In this document: positions 11,101-22,803 of the stretch, one piece after another | Numbering within the stretch: position 1 is the stretch's first letter | Layout: each line of letters opens with the position of its first letter | Origin: Pogonophryne albipinna | Lineage: Eukaryota > Chordata > Actinopteri > Perciformes > Artedidraconidae | DNA length: 64,000 nucleotides | Assembly: GCA_028583405.1 (NCBI GenBank) | Contig: CM053257.1 | Location: 30,611,293-30,675,292, forward strand | Direction: 5' to 3' | Notes under the pieces: model-generated | The model's database searches: none | What the model saw: only the letters and a program-made list of their open reading frames with translations | What the model was told of the DNA's origin: nothing | Program-made: the position numbers and the translations under genes

Positions 11101-14100
11101 AAGAATGAGCTCTCTGAACATTAAAGTAAGTTAACACCTGAAAACTAGCATAAAAGGGCCCCTTTAAACCCTAAATAAAAAAATAAAACATTTTCTAAAT
11201 CTTCTTGCTAAATGGACACCTGTAAATAACACTTACCGGATGATTGTTGGGAACAGTTCTCCAGAGTAAAGATAGCAGCAGTTGAATGAGGCAGCGATGC
11301 AACCTTTACCCAGTACAGCCATACACGTGCGTGCAGTCTGTTTATCTGCACATGGGGTGAGACATTCATCAGAGGACTGTGTTGTTTCTGCAGTATAATA
11401 TTCAACTTGTATACATGTTTTCAACCATACCATAAGGTATCAGCAGGTTGATCAAAACAGTGGTTCCAGCGATGATGAGAGCCCCACTTTGTGATGTGCG
11501 CCGTCCAATATAAGTCATAGATACGACCATGACGACTTTAGCAGGGATGTCGACAGCTCCGAAGATCACTTGGATCAAGTAGATGTCTACCCCAAACTTC
11601 TGCAGATCCATCGCAAGACCGTAGTAAGTAAAGCTTGTGGATAACCTAGGTTTGTTTTAAAAATAAACCATGAATAGTGTCAATGCAATTACATATTTGT
11701 TCCTGAAAAACTGAGATTTTTACAAGAAGGAACATGTACCAGACAGCACTGAGGCAGATCGTCATTCTCCTCATTGTAGGTGTGCGGAACAGATCCAGGA
11801 CAGAGTGGGTGCCTTGTGAGCAGGACATCTCTTTCTTCATGGTTTCCTGCAGCCTCTATGCATACCAACAAAAGATTAATTTATACACAGCAGGGGCGGT
11901 TCTAGGGGGGGCCAGGGGGGCAGTGCCCCCTAACACTGACCTGTGGTCCCCCTGTGGCCCCCCTAACAATTAAAATATTTTTTTTTTTTTTTTTTTAAAT
12001 GTATATTTTCTGGTACTCGGTTTGCCAAAAACCGCAGGATTTTGTTGCTGTAATGTGAGATTGTGCAGACACCCTTATGTAAAGTAGAGATGTAACTGTT
12101 TATTGCCTTTATTTTTATATAAATATGGTGTTAGTGCAAACATTGCACTATAACTTAAGCTGAAGCTAACAGTAATACCTATAAGATCTATCTGAAATAA
12201 ATAAGTGTACTGAAACAAATACCAATAACTGTATTGCATTGTTTTCTTATGCGCAATTACTTCATACTGTCTAGTTCTCTTTTTCGTCCTGCATTTATTG
12301 TGCCCCCCTCAGAAAATAACTGGCCCGCCAGTGGCCCCCCCAGTCAAATTGGTCTAGAACCGCCACTGATACACAGATGGATGGTGCAATAACACCAACA
12401 CAGCACATTCTCTTACCTTCATGTCGATTTTCTCTCCCTCTTCCTTCCGTCCATTAAATTTCGCCACACTTTTAAGGTTCTTGATGGCTTGTTCAGGGTT
12501 ATTACTCATAACTAACCATCTTGAAGATTCATGAAACCACCTGTGTGAAATATGTGTTCTGTTAATCGTGCAAATAAACATGCATCTGTGATTCTGTTTT
12601 GCTTTGATTTGCATGTCAATACTTGGCATCTTACCATGCAATGAGGAAGAAGACAAAGAAAGGCAAAGACACAGCCAGGGTTAACCACCTCCAGTCCCGG
12701 ATGAAGTACGCGATGAGCGCCAGTATCAATTGTCCAACTGTGTAGCAGTAACCTGTCGTTGTCCCGACCATTGTTCGCACACTAGTGGGGATCCACTCCA
12801 CACCTTGATATTAAAGAAAAAAGAGATAGAGGTATTTTTTTTAGAATTTAGTACAACTATTATTCTTGAATCATAATGCAAGTTGACTGCTTCCATTTAA
12901 GTTGTTTCATGCTGATTGTACCCTATCCAGTTAGATGTCTTACTGTCACGGTTGGGGTAAATAGGACCCAAAAGCAATACGAACAGGGAAGGCAGGTATG
13001 GGGGTTTAAACAAAAGTGTGCTTTATTCAAAAGCTGATACAAGGGCCAAAAGAGTGGGTGAAGGGGGGCCTGGTGGACGGGTTTGGGCTGATAGCCCGGG
13101 GGCACGGCAGAGGACCAGGAGGGGGTCTCGGGCGGATGGCCCGTGGGCCAGGCAGAGGCAGAGCAGGGGCGAAAGCCGCAGAGGGGAAACTCAGGAGGCC
13201 GGGCAAAAGGACAGGCAGGAAGGTGGCGGCGAGTCAGCTGGATCGCCGGAGCAGGTGAACTGGGATCGGGATTCGGGAGCACTGGGAGCAGGAGATGGCG
13301 AGACCCCGGACGGGACAGGAACCGCTGTCTACGTGACCCTCGGCGGGACAGGAACCGGTGTCGGCGGGACAGGTGTTCCCGATGGAACAAGGGCTGGTGT
13401 CGGCGGGACCCCCAACAGGACAGGACATGGTGTTGGCAGGATCCCCGGCAGAGAAGGGACTTGAGTCGGCAGAACCGCCAACAGGACATGGGGGGCTGGA
13501 GTGGGAGCCGGAACCATGGCTGCTGGAGGTTGGGCCGGTAGCCTGGCCTTGCGTCTCTTAGAAGCCTTTTGGAGGCTCCGTGGATCTCCCAAGGCCAGGC
13601 GAGATCCCACAAAAGGGTCCTCGAAATGAGCAATGTTGGGATCTGTGGCAGGACGGGGGCTAGCATGTCTAGGGCTAGCAGGCCGGGAATCAGATTTGAC
13701 CTCACAATTACAATAAAGTCCTCCACCAACTCGGGTAATAAGTCCCTTAACCAGGGCCTCAAAGTTACTTCTTTGCGTGCCTAAAACATGATAGACTGCC
13801 TCTCCTCTCTACTGGAGGCGTATCGTCAGTCATTCCTTAGGTATATTAAATTATAAGTTACCTCATAAAGGTCCCCTGCTGGGTCCAGCTTTGGTCCGGT
13901 TGTACTGTCATGGTTGGGGTAAATAGGACCCAAAAGCAGTACGAACAGGGAAGGCAGGTATGGGGGTTTTAACAAAAGCGAGCTTTATTCGAAAGCTGAT
14001 ACAAAAATACAAGAACTGAAGGAACAGGCGAGGTAACACAAACAAATAACTAACAAACCCCATCCAGGGGACACAAGGAATGGGAGCAGACAGACTGACG

Positions 14101-17100
14101 GGAACAGGCACAGGCACAGAACATGGACAAGATCAGGTAGGAAATGACGACAACCGAACATGGAGCAAAGGGGAAGACAAGACTAAATACACAGAAAGGT
14201 AATCACAGGGCAAGATACAGCTGGGCAGGGGAGGCAGAAACACAAGGGCAACAGGTGAACACAATGAGACAATCAGACACAGGCAGGGGCGCCACTAGTG
14301 ATTTTGGGCCCCATGAAAAGATATCACATTGGGCCCCACCACCAGGCCCAGGCCACGCCAACCAAGCACAATGCTGTAACCACACCTCCAGAACCCAACC
14401 GACTCATTTATGCTTTAAATAACTCTACCTGTACAGGCTTGCATCTATCTTGTAGTCCAAAACTAACTGCACAATATTTACTGACACTGAGCGGTGAATA
14501 ACACTGTGCAGACGTGCAACATTCTGCTGCAGTAGAATTCACTATTTGATATAACACTAACATTCCTGACAATAGACCTCAATAGTAATCTTTTATGGTG
14601 TACATGCCTTTTTAATAGCATTTTTGAATGGAACATTCAAAAATCTAAATAAATATAACTGAAATATACATGACCTCTTAAATTAAAATAAAGTGAACAT
14701 TAACACCAATCTTATCATTTATAAAATGCTAAAACAATAAAAATAACATAAGCAGCAGATTTTTTAATTAAATATACATACCAACTACAAAATAAGCGGG
14801 TATTAAAGTGTAAACGGACAACAAAACGGAAATGGAAGTGAAAAGGCCTGATGGTGGTGCAAAATCAGAGCCTATTACCTGTTCTCAGTCTTTTTCTCAT
14901 TATGCATCTTGTGTGTAGTGATCCAATATCGTTACCATAGCCTTGCCCTTTAACAGTTATTACGAGACCTTGCTCAGCCTTACTCACCAAGAGCCCAGCG
15001 CCTAGCCTTCTTACAGGCAAAGTCACTGATCAAGTCCTTGAAGTCCAGCTTTCTAGACAACTGGCTTTCAATGGACAGCATGGCAAGACTGCAAAGCATT
15101 ATGGGGGGTCAGGGCTGCGGAGCCTAAAGATGGATCTGTTGGTCCTGGCACCAGGGGACGGACAACTGATTTAGTATGAATAGCTGCTAAAAATGTACCT
15201 GCATTTATTAAATGTCAGCTAAAAGAGGAGTGCAATGAAAAACCTCTGAATTTTCTGTGAAGATATTAACAGTACTTAAAGGTGGGGTAGGTAATTTTGG
15301 AGAAAACAGCTCGAGTGCACTAGAATTTGAAAATACACAACTGGAAAAAATCTGCCACTTCCTCACAGAGCCCCTCCTCCAACACACACGAACGCGCACA
15401 TGACCAATGAGGGCACGAGATAAGTTTGTGCACGAGATGGAAGGCTGACAGGCAGGTAGGCCATCCAGTTACTTTAGCCGGGCCGGCTCAGATGATTGGT
15501 CGTGCTTTTTACAGTCCTACGGCTTCCACTGATGACATTTTTTTATGGATTTATTGTCAAAGCACTTCAGATATTCATTGCTATCGGAATGTTAAGAGCA
15601 TCCCATGGAATATAACAAAAAGTGTATCTCGAGCCGGTTTCTCAAACTTACCTACCCCACCTTTAATGTCAGCAAAACATTACAATTATTATTTACAATG
15701 GATTACGCTTAGCTAACAGACTAATTTCCACCACTCATAGACCACACCAGAGGTCGCGTTAACCGAATATTTTCCGTCTATGTCGGATTTTTTTTAACAA
15801 TGACGGACAAATCTGAAAGCAGTACGTCATTTTGACAGATTAGAACAAACTCGGAACAGCGCCAAAGTTTCCCCGCAGCGAGGCTCCGGTGTTATGCCGT
15901 GTTATGCATGCCCTCCAAAAAGGAAATCATACTGTTTCCAAACCTAACTGTGCCATACAAATCATTGAAATGTCTGTTTTGGCTTTACGCTGTGCACGCT
16001 CCCGCGAGGTGCAGCAGCCATGCATAACATGGCGCATATGAACTGTCCCCCCCCCGTCAGAGTTGTGTAAAGGCCGACGGGTAATTCTGGATTTTGACAG
16101 AAGTGTTACGATCCTGTCCGTCAAAATGACGGGCAGCGAAAAAGTCTAGCGCAACCTCTGGACCACACCCACCTTTTCTTTTGAAAAACTGGGTGACATA
16201 CTGTCGCCCTTTAGTCCCTCTCTCTTGTCTTTCTCTCCTTTCTTTTCTTTCTTGAAAGCCTGACTTTGTTAGTCGTTGAGACATCGTACACACCTAAGTA
16301 CTAGCATCCCTCCTCACATGTCTCTCTGCTAGAAAGGGCCGGTGCCGCACAGCGTTTGGAGGCAGGACCAAACCACTACATGTAAATAGAGGGGGGTGTT
16401 CGATGCTTTGGATAATTAACTTTTGGAAGAAAATAAGTTAAATGAATCGTAAGTTTAGTGAGTACATCATCAACATGACGTTATATTAATGTTAATTATT
16501 GATGATTGATGAAAGGTTACTTAAACATTTTTTCTTAATGTTCTAAACATTTTTGGGGCCCCTGTCAGTCACGGGCCCTTAGAATCATCCTAACTTTTCA
16601 CCCCCTTACGGCGCCCCTGGACACAGGAGGGCAAACACAGGAAGGAAGACCAGACAAAGGAATTTTAAAATAAAACCGGGAAATGGCAACATAAGTCCAA
16701 AACCATGATACTTACCGAGTGAGAAGGTGTTGAGCAGCACGCCGGACAGAGCCATGCCACAGCCAAAGCGGAACAGGCAGAAGAGCGGGAAGGCAGTGGA
16801 GAAAGCAGCACATGTTCCTGACACAGCCATCAGCAGGTGAGAAATAAGCAAGAGCATGCGTCGACCATATCTAGAGCCAGGTGGGTTAAAGAGTTAATTC
16901 AGACTGTATTACATCATATGATTTTAACAAGGCTGCATGAAGATGTGTTGTGTGGGACCATTTTTAAAGGGGGAAATATGATGCAAATGTTCTGGTTAAT
17001 TTGTGTATTTTGGGTCAAGTACACTTTTTTTTCTTAAAGAGACAGGCACTAAAATTGTGTGTTTCTGACAAAGGTGGATGCAGGATTATCTATAAAAGAC

Positions 17101-17817
17101 AGTATACAAAAAAAGTGCCTATCTCTTTAAGAAAAGAAAGTGTGTTTTTTACATACATGATTGATGTTGCCGAATATCTGACATTAGTAGCACAACTGTA
17201 AATCATTAGTGATGAGATCAATGTTACCTGTCTGAAAGACCTCCCAAGACAACAGAACCCAGAAGCACACCTCCCATGTAGACCGTCTGTCCCATTTGCT
17301 TCAAAGACCGCTGATCACACACCAAATTCCACTAAAAAATATGGAACAAAATTTAAGGCACAGGACAAGATAACATTTACACATGTGCAAAGAAAAAAAA
17401 ATGTAGTCCTACGTCAGATATTATTGTGGATTTCATGTGAGTCATGTTATAGGTCCATCCATCGGAACATCCCTGCAGGTCAACATCCAAACCAGCGTTA
17501 GTGTCTCCCTCCTTCCCTGAACTGGAGCTCCTGTTTTTTGTCAGGAGGTGCCACTGTGGAGCCGCGTAACGCAAGCACCTCTCTGGCTTCCCTGTCTGGT
17601 CCAGCGGCACCGTGACCAGCAGCGCTTCCTCTGCACTCATCTGGGACTGAGACAGGTTTGTGTGCGCGTTGCAGAAGTGAGGGGGAACCAAAGCCACAAA
17701 GTTCTGCAGCAGGTTGTGACTGGCCATAAACATCACAGGTATGAAGAGAAGGGTCGTCTGCAGGACCTGGAAGCGTCCTGTGCTCCCTACCTGCTCCAAG
17801 AGTTCCTCAAACCCCAT
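8104..17817 (-). CDS. slc22a6l: SLC22 organic anion transporter, copy B (complete, 10 exons)
   Basis: Complete member of the tandem family. Exons on the minus strand: 1 17413-17817, 2 17228-17331, 3 16716-16870, 4 12635-12803, 5 12417-12540, 6 11740-11855, 7 11431-11645, 8 11237-11345, 9 8338-8541, 10 8104-8191. They sum to 1689 bp, 562 residues plus stop, a usual SLC22 length. The protein starts [19 protein letters not shown], has the MFS signature across exons 2-3, [16 protein letters not shown] in exon 7, LFPTIIRQNGMGW across exons 8-9, and ends LLKQTA. The expected role is organic anion exchange at the plasma membrane. Introns are swollen by later insertions: an L2-like LINE in intron 8, a hAT element in intron 5 and a 3.8-kb composite in intron 3. 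Two of these abut splice sites, so the gene may be spliced poorly even though its frame is open. Confidence 0.88.
8547..9721 (-). mobile_element. 5'-truncated L2-like LINE in intron 8 of SLC22 copy B
   Basis: Read on the minus strand, 9755-9465 encodes a reverse-transcriptase piece with [17 protein letters not shown] and [21 protein letters not shown]. The stretch 9379-9110 continues with the C-terminal [16 protein letters not shown] and [13 protein letters not shown]. These match the L2-type LINEs of fish. Stops and frameshifts separate the pieces, so it is dead. The 3' end is a run of TTGCC repeats typical of this family, ending 5 nt from the exon 9 splice acceptor. The word TGAG at both borders may be a short target duplication. 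Copy C has no LINE at this site. Confidence 0.85.
11891..12368. mobile_element. Non-autonomous hAT element in intron 5 of SLC22 copy B
   Basis: The element starts CAGGGGCGGTTCTAG and ends CTAGAACCGCCACTG, a good inverted pair. The 8-bp duplication ATACACAG lies at 11883-11890 and 12369-12376. The interior contains a G-rich left part and a poly-T tract, with no transposase. The paralogous intron of copy A has no insert, so it post-dates the gene duplication. Confidence 0.9.
13010..13560. repeat. GC-rich minisatellite-like block inside the composite element
   Basis: The block is far richer in G+C than its surroundings and is built from degenerate repeats of GGGACAGGAACCG and GTCGGCGGGAC types. 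It gives long open frames on both strands, including a proline/arginine-rich one across 12923-13762 on the minus strand that begins without an ATG. This is what a low-complexity repeat with few stop codons produces. No protein domain is visible, and it is not called as a gene. Confidence 0.6.
15276..15666. mobile_element. TTAA-flanked MITE (GGTGGGGTAGGTAA family), first copy
   Basis: The ends TTAAAGGTGGGGTAGGTAA and TTACCTACCCCACCTTTAA form a near-perfect inverted pair bounded by TTAA. A second member of the family lies at 28843-29233 in the opposite internal orientation. It has no coding capacity; the TTAA borders suggest piggyBac-type mobilisation. Confidence 0.8.
15748..16160. mobile_element. 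hAT MITE of 413 bp (CAGAGGTCGCG family)
   Basis: The ends CAGAGGTCGCGTTA and TAGCGCAACCTCTG are inverted repeats, with the 8-bp target duplication GACCACAC at 15740-15747 and 16161-16168. It holds no open frame of note. A diverged relative starts at 60291, near the hAT transposase gene at the right end of the window. Confidence 0.9.
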
Positions 17818-20505
17818 AGTGGTGTACTACAAAAACTCCACAAGTTAACTTTATGTTAATGACAGCAGATCCTGTTGTTGATAGGTTCCTTTGGAAAACA
17901 TAAAAGTAAATAGTAAGTTGTTCTAGCATCTGTGAAAAATACCAAACATAAAGTGCAAGTATAAAGTATAATTTTTAAATGTTTGGATAATTTGAAATTC
18001 AAAAAGACTTACCTCCTGAATAATCTTTTCTCAAAACATAAATATTAACAATAAGAATGCTGGCCTACAAAAAATTGCATTCTTTAAAACCACTACTACA
18101 TGATGCAGTCAATTTAAATTAGAATTCTTAGAAAGTGTTCCTAAAAGGATGTCCTTAAAAACGAGGCCCAAAGAATCAAAAAGATGTAATAAAGGGTCGC
18201 TGTTCGTGCAGTCTGTTAAATCGGCTCTTAAATTCCAACAGCTTTTCAGAACTTTGGATTATAAGTGCAATGTAACCTCTTGAGGTATTAGCCACTCGTT
18301 CAGGAAACACTGAGGCAGAATGTGGAGTCCTTGCTGTGCAGGGACAATGTCCAGATGAAGGGTTTCAGTGCAAGGGAGCTCCAACCAAAGGTGGGCTCAT
18401 AAATATGCTCAGCTGTTTTCACCTTTCGCACTGAGACCTTTTCCCTGCCCTTTATTGGTTACCTAACATGAATGACTAATGAATAATGTGTGTCTGAATG
18501 TGAGGTCAAACAAAATGATTTGGTTTCATTAGTAACTTCTTTGTCAGTTTCTTTAACTTTTTCTATAATTGTTTGCATGTTGTCTTGTTTATAAATCTAC
18601 ATTATTTGTTCACTGGTTCAAAGGAAACACCACAGTCAGACATTTGCAAGTAGGTCAAGTGAATACTAAATGTAAATGTTTGATAAAAATTACAGCTGTG
18701 TTTATTTGGAGTCGGTTGACAGTTCAACTGAACTGCAGCCTGATAAAAATTAAAGGTCAATCAATAGTTGAAAAATACTCCACTTTAAAACTCGGTTCAA
18801 TATTTTTGTGTCATAAATAGGAGATATTAAAGTACCGAACTTATTGTCATTTTAAATATATATCATTGCATTTTAAATTGTCGAATCATTTACTTAACTA
18901 TTCCATCCTGACAAGCAGCAGTTTATTGACTGCTGTATTTTTAGATCTCTTTTTACAATTTTAAATCAGTTTTAGCCTAAATGGATATTTCTCTTTGGCA
19001 GAGACAATGGAAATATATACTCACTTCTGGACTGAGTCTGTCCTCGGAGAGAGCCGTGTTAAATCCAGAGCACAAAACGTTAAAGTAAAAGTCCAAATTG
19101 TTGTTTGTGATTCTTTTTTTGTTGCAAAGTGTGACAGAGTGCAGGCTTTCTCATAGCACTTATCATAGTTATTCAGCATAAAACACAAATGATTTCCGTA
19201 CTTTACGTTGTCTTCTTAGAAGTGGAAAAAACTGCCCATTGAATTTGCCGTCATGCACTGATTGACAGTCAAAATGGATTCAGTTTGTCCATTCAAAGAC
19301 ATGTTCAAACCGTCTGTGAGACTCAAAATATTAATATTAAAGAATAGGTGACATTTCAATCGTAAGGCTTTACAGAGGGTGTTGAAAACTGCACAGAACA
19401 TCACCAGGACAGAGCTGAGTACCTTTACTCCCAGCGACTCAGGAAGAAATCCCTCAGGATTATAAAAGACCCCATCACCCCAGCCACAAACTGTTCTGTC
19501 TGCTGCCGTCTGGCAGGCGTCACCGCAGCATCCAGACTAAAACCACCAGACTCAGAGACAGTTTCATCCCACATGCAATAAGACTGCTAAACAACTAACT
19601 TGCAAATAGACTCTTATTGCACTATTTCACTTTTTTAAACAATTTTTCTTTTTGTATTTACCATTTACTATTTACTTGCACTATATTTTTCATTTTATCT
19701 GTGTTATTGTGTTGCACTGTAGAAGCCTGTGACACAAGATTGTCATCGACATAACTACACTGTAGCTACCCAGCTAGCGGGGAACGTTCTCACAACTTTA
19801 GCTAACGTTACCTATTGGTTCTAATAAGGTTTTAAAGAAACGTTTTAATCTGATGTTCAAAGAACCTTTTTAGGATGTTTATTTTTTTCAAATAATGTTC
19901 CTATAAGGGTTAAGGTTAACTAAGACATAACGTTTTAACTGCAACATTCAGAGGATGTTTTGAGGATGTTATTGAGGCCTGAGATGACATAAAGTTTATT
20001 TATAAAGCGTTCCCTCAATGTTACATGATAACAAATAATTGTATCAGACAGTGCCCATTTAAAAGTAGCCTGGATAAAGAAGTGTGCAAAGTATTTCAGT
20101 TCAACAGAGCAAAGGGAATGAAAAGACTTAAATGTGTAGGTGCTGATTTTATTGAAAATATAGTTTTGTTTTCAAATACAAGATTGCAAATAATAAGAAG
20201 TTATACAAATACCAGTAAAAGCAAAGCACCTGTAGAAGGCTAATTTTCTAAAATATAAAACATGATTGATGCAAATCCAGACTAAAATCCTCCTATAACA
20301 CAAACAAACACAGAGGTCTAATTGTTCACAGCTATTAATTTCATTGTATTGACCTGTCTTATTGCAACTCCACCTGTCTAGCAGACATACAACATAATAA
20401 GTTTTATATTGAAATCAAACTAATAAACAGGCCGGAGAAAAAGTAGTAACCAAGATATGTTCATTGACATGTGAGGAAAGCCTCAGGAGCAGAATCCATA
20501 TGCCC
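17818..20505. other. Intergenic DNA between SLC22 copies B and C
   Basis: The first kilobase is the copy B upstream flank, similar to that of copy A. The segment 20037-20240 matches the 3' flank of copy B. Between them lies a LINE remnant annotated separately. Apart from these, no gene or regulatory motif was recognised. Confidence 0.5.
19380..19740 (+). mobile_element. 3' end of a Rex/CR1-like LINE
   Basis: Read on the plus strand, the stretch encodes the degraded C-terminal tail of fish LINE polymerases: an IIKDPITPA-like word, a leucine/serine stretch followed by RRQA-like residues, and a final FIPHAIRLL-like segment before the stop, in slightly shifted frames. A TTGCACT-rich 3' region then ends near GATTGTCATCGACATAA. 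It is a 5'-truncated dead fragment. Family assignment is by motif recall only. Confidence 0.55.
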
Positions 20506-22803
20506 TCAGGCCGTCTGCTTTAGGAGATCCGCCTGGGTGTCTTGCAGGATTATCGCTTCCTTTCGTGATGCTTTGGAGCTTCTCCCAGTTCCCCTGTGGT
20601 CAAAATAGAAAATTAAAATATTGATGAATCTGTCTCTGTCTCTCTCTTAATGTCTAAAATGCTTTTGACTAAAAATGTATGTTTTTAGATTTGCAGAGAT
20701 GTAAGGAAAGGAGCAGATCCTGTCCCTCCTGATCTTACCTGTCCTCCACATCTTGTATTGTGTCGGGGAGGGGTGAGCCAAGTGTTTCTGGAAGAAATAT
20801 GGCAGCAATTCCACTGAGGATCGGAATGCCGCCATTGATCAAACCCGGGAGCCAAGGTAGATAGTCGGCCGTGAGAAGCACCATCGGGGCCACCATGGCT
20901 CCCAACAGAGACATCATGGATACCCAGCCCATGCCATTCTGACTGAGAGGGAGAAAGAACCATCATTGCTCTAACATTAAAGCGATGCTTTTCCTGTAAA
21001 TCAGTGATTAGGGGGCAGGTGATAAAGAACAATGTATATGAGTACTGTTATTGATTTTATTTATTTTTTGTAAGAAAGATATTACAATTTAGATCAGAGG
21101 CTCCTATTTGAGGACACTACTAAAACAGCTGAAGGTGTACAAGAAGTACATCATTGTCTATGAAAGTTCAAAGTTCATGTGTTTTTTTAACAGATCAACC
21201 TCGTAAATACAGTCCATATATATATACAGCACTGATTGGGACAAGGGTTTTTAGTAACTATTTAACTGATTAGAAAAAATATGCATATACTATGTTTGTT
21301 TTGTTGGTGACACAGTGTGCAGATGATAAGCAAAGACACATATTCAGCATGACTTCTGCCAGGAAATCTTCTTCCAACAAAACACAACAGCAAATAATGC
21401 CCAGGAATCAGGAAATAGACTGACCATTATGAAAATAAACCAAAAGCCCTAAGAAGTTTCTAAAACTTGTTGAATCCATAGCGTGAAAAATGTGTTTAAG
21501 TGATTTGTGGGTTTTAAAGGGCTTTCAGTGGTCGTTTCTCAATGTCGAGTAAACCTGCTGCAGAGCCACTATTTCAAGTACTACGTCATCGAGTGGCGCC
21601 GAAGTACTGTTTAAATGCATGTAAAATGCCCAGCATTCGGCGCCACTCGATGACGTAGTATACTTGAAATAGGCTCTGCAGCAGGTATACTTGTTTCTGC
21701 CTCAACAGTTAGTGGTGGCATGACTTCAATTTCCCCACCACTAAGATAAAGGCAGACTTATGTACAGTGTAAAGAGCTGAGAAGTAGTAGTAGATTTACC
21801 CAATTGTTAGCAACCGCCTTTGTTAAGACACGTAAAAAGCTCCAAAAGTGGGAGAACTAGAACTAATCATGAAAATCTCATAAGGAGAGACCTTTGTTCA
21901 GGCCATTAACCAGAAGCCCGTGCAAAAAAGAATTGACTTCAAGAAGAGGGAAATGGAAGTGGGAAAATGCTAACTTGTTTCAAGCCTAAAGACGTCTGAA
22001 GCATTGTCCACAGCAAGTAGAAAAACTCTCATATGCCCTTTTGAAAAAGTCAGGATGTAGATCCTCCGATAAATAAAACGAACTGAACTTAAAGAGCTGA
22101 ACTTAAAGAGGTTTATGCTTTTGGGGGTTTTGCATATAGTGGGTGATATTGGTTTGTGTGCATGTAAATGGTCTACAAAAGGCTAAAATCCCAAAGTTCC
22201 CATAATGATATCACTAAGTAACACGTGCGCTTCAACACATTGTACATGATAGGTTAAGGGGCGGGACATCCCTTGGCAGTTGAATTATCACAACAGAGCC
22301 GGCCAGCTTACCAAAAAGAGCAGACTGGGCTCTGGTTTCAGACAGAGGGTGAAAAGAGGTTCTGCAGCACAGGCAGTATGAGAAAAAGAATGAGCTCTCT
22401 GAACATTAAAGTAAGTTAACACCTAAAGCTAGCAGAAAAAGGGCCCCTTTAAACCCTAAATAAAACAATAAGAGACAACATTTTCTAAATCTTCTTGCTA
22501 AATGGACACCTGTAAATAACAATTACCGGATGATTGTTGGGAACAGTTCTCCAGAGTAAAGATAGCAGCAGTTGAATGAGGCAGCGAGGCAACCTTTACC
22601 CAATACAGCCATACACGTGCGTGCAGTCTGTTTATCTGCACATGGAGTGAGACATTCATCAGAGGACTGTGTTGTTTCTGCAGTATAATATTCAACTTGT
22701 ATACATGTTTTCAACCATACCATAAGGTATCAGCAGGTTGATCAAAACAGTGATTCCAGCGATGATGAGAGCCCCACATTGTGATATGCGCCGTCCAATA
22801 TAA
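20506..22803 (-). pseudogene. SLC22 copy C, 3' fragment (exons 7 part, 8, 9, 10)
   Basis: Minus-strand exons at 22721-22803 (3' part of exon 7), 22527-22635 (exon 8, 109 bp), 20739-20942 (exon 9, 204 bp) and 20506-20593 (exon 10, 88 bp with stop) match copies A and B in size, phase and splice sites. Exon 7 stops inside the GRR loop, where sequence switches abruptly to a transposon-like terminus (CAGGGTTGCCAAC). Exons 1-6 are not found on the far side, so the 5' part was deleted or never copied. The preserved exons are open, which suggests a fairly recent loss. It is called a pseudogene because there is no start, promoter or first six exons. Confidence 0.85.
21554..21685. repeat. Foldback repeat with 50-bp arms in intron 8 of SLC22 copy C
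   Basis: The left arm 21554-21603 and right arm 21636-21685 are near-perfect reverse complements (CCTGCTGCAGAG paired with CTCTGCAGCAGG, through CGAGTGGCGCCGAA paired with TTCGGCGCCACTCG). A 32-bp spacer separates them. The corresponding site in copy B has no such hairpin. It is probably a small MITE. Confidence 0.8.

Larger units (their letters stand above)
14284..16619. mobile_element. hAT element of 2.3 kb nested in the composite
   Basis: The left end CAGGGGCGCCACTAG and right end CTTACGGCGCCCCTG are inverted repeats. The 8-bp duplication GACACAGG flanks it at 14276-14283 and 16620-16627. It carries no recognisable transposase; its interior hosts two further MITEs at 15276-15666 and 15748-16160. 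It is therefore the middle shell of a three-layer nest. Confidence 0.88.
12944..16710. mobile_element. Composite nested transposon in intron 3 of SLC22 copy B
   Basis: Comparison with copy A shows about 3.8 kb inserted at the exon 3 donor site. The word CTTAC occurs on both sides (12939-12943 and 16711-16715), as a 5-bp target duplication would. The ends TGTCACGGTT and AACCATGATA are imperfect inverted repeats. A second copy of the left-end motif, TGTCATGGTTGGGG, begins at 13906, so 12944-13905 is either a partial tandem copy of the left end or a nested relative. Inside lie a GC-rich low-complexity block, a 2.3-kb hAT element and two further MITEs. The superfamily of the outer element is unresolved. 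Confidence 0.65.

Noticed and set aside
12923..13762. Long minus-strand open frame of about 279 codons (repeated at 36090-36929)
   Set aside because: It starts without ATG and lies in GC-rich low-complexity transposon DNA. Several other long frames overlap it on both strands, and no domain is visible.
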